This document shows positions 3,955 to 6,175 of a stretch of DNA of 6,175 nt, piece by piece. The notes beneath the pieces are model-generated. The model did not search any database and was not told where the DNA came from. It saw only the letters and a program-made list of their open reading frames with translations. This stretch comes from Candidatus Falkowbacteria bacterium CG02_land_8_20_14_3_00_36_14. Lineage in GTDB: Bacteria > Patescibacteriota > Patescibacteriia > Patescibacteriales > UM-FILTER-36-11. Position numbers and translations under genes: made by a program. The number at the start of each line of letters is the position of its first letter. Within the stretch, counting starts at the first letter, position 1. The stretch is from assembly GCA_002781265.1 (NCBI GenBank), contig PETS01000114.1, positions 1-6,175 of the forward strand, written 5' to 3'.

Positions 3955-4908
3955 ATGAAAAATAGTCAAGATTTTTGGCAAAATTTAAAAATCTCCGCTA
4001 AAGGCGGACAAGCGATTTATGCCTTAGCGCCAATGGCAGGTTTAACTGATTCGGCATTCAGGCAGATATGCAAGGGCTTCGGAGCGGATGTTTTATATTC
4101 GGAAATGGCCAGCGTTACGGCTTTGGTTTATTCTCCGGATAAAACTTTGGCCATGCTCAAGTTTAATAAAATGGAAAGGCCTTATATTGTCCAACTATTC
4201 GGCAGTAATTCTAAACATTTTATAAAAGCGGTAAAAATAATTTCTAAAAAAATTAAGCCGGACGGCATTGATATAAATTTTGGCTGTCCGGTTAAAAAAG
4301 TCCAGAAGCAGGGAGCCGGCGCGGTTTTAATGGATGATTTAAAATTATCCCGGGAAATAATAAAAAGCGCCATTGTCGGCACGGTTTTGCCCATATCAAT
4401 AAAAATAAGAAGCCAGGCCGGTAGAGTAGACGCTTCGCAATTTTTAAATAATGTCAGTGATTTGGATATTAAAGCGGTGATGATCCATGGCCGAACGCTT
4501 AAGCAGGGTTTTGCCGGAGACATAAATTGGCAGATAATAAAAAAAGCCCGTGATTTTTTCAGAGGGGTTATATTGGCCAATGGGGGAGTTAATAGCTGGG
4601 ATAACGCTATTGAGCTTCTTAAAAAAACCGAAGCCGACGGCATTGGCATCGCCCGCGGCGCTTTAGGCCGGCCTTGGATATTCGAAAATGTCAAATGTCA
4701 AATGTCAAATGTTAAAACTAAAGAAGATATTTTTAGAATTGCCATTAAACACGCTGGATTGGTTGAAAAATTAAAAGGTAAGCAAGGAATAATAGAAATG
4801 AGAAAGCATCTTTGCGCTTATGCGTCCGGATTTCCCGGCGCGGGAGAATTGCGCCAAAAATTAGTGCAAGCAGAAAACTTAAAAGATATAAAAAGAATAT
4901 TGGAATAA
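3955..4908 (+). CDS. dus: tRNA-dihydrouridine synthase (DusB-like)
   Basis: Flavoenzyme that reduces uridines in the tRNA D-loop to dihydrouridine using FMN and NAD(P)H. The TIM-barrel motifs occur in order: ALAPMAGLTDSAFR (23-36, FMN), YSEMAS (48-53), GIDINFGCPVKKV with catalytic Cys at 111 (104-116), ISIKIR with Lys150 (147-152), MIHGRT (176-181), ILANGGV (206-212) and GIGIARGALGRPWIF (229-243, phosphate binding). At 317 aa it is near normal length. Two segments look inserted: SAKGGQA at 14-20, before the first strand, and NVKCQMSNVK at 245-254, encoded by a heptamer repeat. Both lie outside the catalytic motifs. ATG at 3955 lacks a ribosome-binding site; starting later would cut into the N-terminal segment. 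The DusB subgroup is likely but the exact target uridine cannot be told. It converges with corA. Confidence 0.95.
   Translation: MKNSQDFWQNLKISAKGGQAIYALAPMAGLTDSAFRQICKGFGADVLYSEMASVTALVYSPDKTLAMLKFNKMERPYIVQLFGSNSKHFIKAVKIISKKIKPDGIDINFGCPVKKVQKQGAGAVLMDDLKLSREIIKSAIVGTVLPISIKIRSQAGRVDASQFLNNVSDLDIKAVMIHGRTLKQGFAGDINWQIIKKARDFFRGVILANGGVNSWDNAIELLKKTEADGIGIARGALGRPWIFENVKCQMSNVKTKEDIFRIAIKHAGLVEKLKGKQGIIEMRKHLCAYASGFPGAGELRQKLVQAENLKDIKRILE
3994..4014 (+). repeat. Palindromic in-frame insertion at the dus N-terminus
   Basis: TCCGC (3994-3998) pairs with GCGGA (4004-4008) around TAAAG, and the 21-bp unit encodes SAKGGQA between the N-terminal segment and IYALAPMAG. Family members usually pass directly from a short helix into the ALAPMAG strand. 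A 21-bp length keeps the frame. The repeat nature is inferred from the palindrome and the GC-rich composition. Confidence 0.45.
4686..4713 (+). repeat. Heptamer tandem repeat (AAATGTC)n inside dus
   Basis: Three exact AAATGTC units (4686-4692, 4693-4699, 4700-4706) are followed by a fourth with one change, AAATGTT (4707-4713). Because 7 is not a multiple of 3, the units are read in all three frames, giving NVKCQMSNVK. It sits directly after GRPWIF, at a loop between the barrel and the C-terminal helical domain. Gain or loss of one unit would shift the reading frame. Confidence 0.9.
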
Positions 4909-4915
4909 AATATTT

Positions 4916-5021
4916 ACCCCCTACATCAGTATGCCTTAGGCATAAGCCCAACGGATGAATGGTTATTAACGCGAAATGCATTAATCCTAATGCCCCGGGC
5001 GTAAGTCCGTGGTGTGGGGGT
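4916..5021. other. Structured non-coding block between dus and corA (possible miniature IS200/IS605-type element or RNA)
   Basis: ACCCCC (4916-4921) and GGGGGT (5016-5021) can close the whole block. Inside are TATGCC-TTA-GGCATA (4930-4944), an ATTAA/TTAAT arm (4965-4969 with 4981-4985, flanked by GG/CC), and CGGGC-GTAA-GTCCG (4996-5009), a hairpin with a GNRA-type loop. No T-run follows the structure on either strand, so it is not a plain bidirectional terminator, though it sits where one is expected. No frame through it is convincing. The arrangement of hairpins near both ends, after TTTAC, recalls non-autonomous single-strand transposons, but no transposase is present and the identification is speculative. 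Confidence 0.45.
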
Positions 5022-5993
5022 TTAAAGCCATTTCTTTTTTTTGAAAAATATAAGCATGCCTAGACTGCCGAAGAGCATAATGATAATAACCATCCAGAAG
5101 CCGTTGATGCTGTTAATAAAAGGCATGCCGTTTATGGTATTCATGCCGAATATGGCGGCCAGCAAAGTCAAGGGAAATACTATCACCGAAAAAATTGTCA
5201 GGGTTTTCATAATATCGTTTAAACGGTAGTTCATTAAGGACTCATTAGTGTCATTTAAAACATCGATTATTTCTTTTTGATTATCAAGAATTTCCCAAAT
5301 TGTTTTGGAATAATCTATTAATTCTTTATAATATTCTTTTATATTTTCCGAAGGGACAATACCGCTTTCCATTCCTAATAATTTTTTAAGGATATTTTTA
5401 TGGTTTTGCATAATGCGGCGAAAGTTAATAATATTTCTTCTTAAAGAGAGAATGCTGGCGACGGCCGTTTTTTGTTTTTGTTCAAATATTAAATCTTCAA
5501 CATTAGTAATGTCAATGCTAATTTTATCAAGCATAGTAAAGCAATCGGCCATTAATTTTTTTAATAATTCATATAATAAAACCGCGGCAGACTCAAATCG
5601 GTAAGACAATAAAGAATCTCCTTCTTTTTTACATAGGTTAAAAAATTTATTCAAGGCGTCAATATTTTCCGTAGAAAGAGTTATTAAATAGTCTTGGCTG
5701 ATGAAAAAATCTATTTCGCCGGCTAAAATTTGGCCGGCGTTAAAGATAGGAAAATGAAGTATCAAAAATAAATAATTATCACCTTGGCTGATGCTTGGCC
5801 TTTGCGCTATGCTTTTAGCCGAAGAAGCGCGCAGATGATTAAGGTTAAAATCATATTTCTTCCTTAAAAATTCAATTTCTTTTTTGCCGGCATTGCTTAT
5901 TTTAATCCATTTAAGTTTTTCACCCGGTATTTTGGGGTTATCAAGTATTATTTCCTGTATATTTTTTGCTATAGCTTTGAAATTATTTGGCAT
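5022..5993 (-). CDS. corA: CorA-family divalent cation (Mg2+) transporter
   Basis: CorA proteins form pentameric inner-membrane channels for Mg2+, also Co2+ and Ni2+. From ATG at 5993 the protein is 323 aa, normal length. An alpha/beta cytoplasmic domain comes first (about residues 1-145), then long helices forming the stalk. TM1 (about 264-282) ends in FPLTLLAAIFGMN, with the family-defining GMN pore motif at 283-285; TM2 is at about 299-317, followed by the basic tail KKKKWL. The periplasmic loop TINGMPFINSINGF is short, as usual, but lacks the common MPE triplet, having MPF. Upstream in-frame TTG codons at 6014 and 6011 would add up to seven residues but are less likely than the ATG. No Shine-Dalgarno site is visible. 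It converges with dus and has no U-tract terminator; the block at 4916-5021 lies at its 3' end. Confidence 0.93.
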   Translation of the reverse strand: MPNNFKAIAKNIQEIILDNPKIPGEKLKWIKISNAGKKEIEFLRKKYDFNLNHLRASSAKSIAQRPSISQGDNYLFLILHFPIFNAGQILAGEIDFFISQDYLITLSTENIDALNKFFNLCKKEGDSLLSYRFESAAVLLYELLKKLMADCFTMLDKISIDITNVEDLIFEQKQKTAVASILSLRRNIINFRRIMQNHKNILKKLLGMESGIVPSENIKEYYKELIDYSKTIWEILDNQKEIIDVLNDTNESLMNYRLNDIMKTLTIFSVIVFPLTLLAAIFGMNTINGMPFINSINGFWMVIIIMLFGSLGMLIFFKKKKWL

Positions 5994-6026
5994 ATTATTA
6001 TATTTATACAACAACTTGATTTTTTA

Positions 6027-6032
6027 ATTATA
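6027..6032 (-). promoter_or_regulatory. Candidate -10 box for corA
   Basis: A perfect TATAAT on the minus strand lies 33 bases before the corA ATG, implying a leader of about 27 bases. No good -35 was found at 16-18 bases. In such AT-rich sequence a chance match is likely; TATAAA and TATAAT also occur closer to the ATG. Confidence 0.3.
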
Positions 6033-6091
6033 ACTAAAAATTATTAAGAACAGGTATAATTATTATAACATATTTTAGAATAAAAATAAAT

Positions 6092-6115
6092 AAAAAAGCT
6101 TTAAATGTAAAGGCT
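6092..6115 (-). terminator. Weak terminator candidate for a gene beyond the right edge
   Basis: On the minus strand AGC(C)TTT and AAAGCT (6115-6097) can pair as six base pairs with one bulged C around a six-base loop, followed by T5 (6096-6092). It could end a minus-strand transcript entering from the right. The stem is short and AT-rich. Confidence 0.22.
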
Positions 6116-6118
6116 ATT

Positions 6119-6158
6119 TAGAAATGTCATACCATTGGGCAAAGTAGAAATGTCATAC
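6119..6158. repeat. 14-bp direct repeat pair, possible mobile-element edge
   Basis: TAGAAATGTCATAC occurs at 6119-6132 and again at 6145-6158, a period of 26 bases, separated by CATTGGGCAAAG. Paired short repeats like this occur at ends of some insertion sequences with several transposase-binding sites, and also as operator pairs. The window stops 17 bases later, so no gene can be attached to it. The rest of 6015-6118 is AT-rich with no feature beyond those listed. Confidence 0.6.
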
Positions 6159-6175
6159 TTGCCTAATTTATCTAT

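Noticed and set aside
4182..4694. 170-codon minus-strand frame inside dus
   Set aside because: It is the antisense shadow of a clear Dus gene with all family motifs on the plus strand; its translation has no recognisable domain.
4745..4981. 78-codon hydrophobic minus-strand frame over the dus end and the structured block
   Set aside because: Mostly antisense of dus; hydrophobicity comes from AT-rich antisense codons, and the rest lies in the palindromic block.
5041..5604. Short plus-strand frames inside corA
   Set aside because: Antisense to a CorA protein with GMN motif and two membrane helices; no support for expression.
1..6175. CRISPR array, replication origin or recoded TGA
   Set aside because: No regularly spaced identical repeats with unique spacers beyond the two 14-mers, no DnaA-box cluster, and no long gene needs TGA as sense.

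Overview
The window reads as a low-GC bacterial chromosome segment, most likely from the Candidate Phyla Radiation (Patescibacteria, Parcubacteria-like). This is inferred from four things. The proteins are compact. Several genes have weak or absent Shine-Dalgarno sites. Short GC-rich palindromic repeats are scattered in the spacers. In-frame repeat-encoded peptides sit inside housekeeping proteins (PRLRSGQ in CysRS; VKCQMSNVK in Dus), a pattern I associate from memory with these lineages. TGA is used as an ordinary stop and no long gene needs recoding. No phylogenetic computation was possible.

Layout. 1-822: C-terminal part of a type III restriction enzyme Res subunit, with its PD-(D/E)XK nuclease, cut by the window edge. 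823-995: GC-rich repeat-like spacer. 996-1068: tRNA-Thr(TGT). A 19-bp copy of the tRNA 3' end lies about 100 bp downstream (1171-1189), like a fossil attachment site. 1195-1299: two hairpins, the second a strong terminator for the minus-strand gene to its right. 1312-1648 (minus): a small unrecognised cysteine-rich protein whose frame appears broken near its C-terminus. It diverges from cysS (1754-3151, plus), whose promoter is placed so that the mRNA would be leaderless. 3153-3281: possible remnant ORF running into a dispersed repeat and a terminator. 3305-3832 (minus): single-pass membrane GGDEF protein with a modified signature motif. 3955-4908 (plus): tRNA-dihydrouridine synthase carrying two repeat-derived insertions. 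4916-5021: a folded, non-coding multi-hairpin block between convergent genes. 5022-5993 (minus): CorA-type Mg2+ transporter. 6015-6175: AT-rich spacer ending in a 14-bp direct repeat, possibly the edge of a mobile element.

Functionally, cysS, dus and the tRNA belong to translation, corA to ion homeostasis and the GGDEF gene to signalling or its degenerate derivative. The restriction gene next to a tRNA marks a likely accessory-gene boundary. The genes do not form one operon: most neighbours are divergent or convergent and separated by terminators. No complete new system was found. The most interesting signals are the repeat elements invading coding sequence (2346-2383, 3994-4014, 4686-4713), the structured block at 4916-5021, the tRNA 3'-end duplication and the frameshifted cysteine-rich gene.
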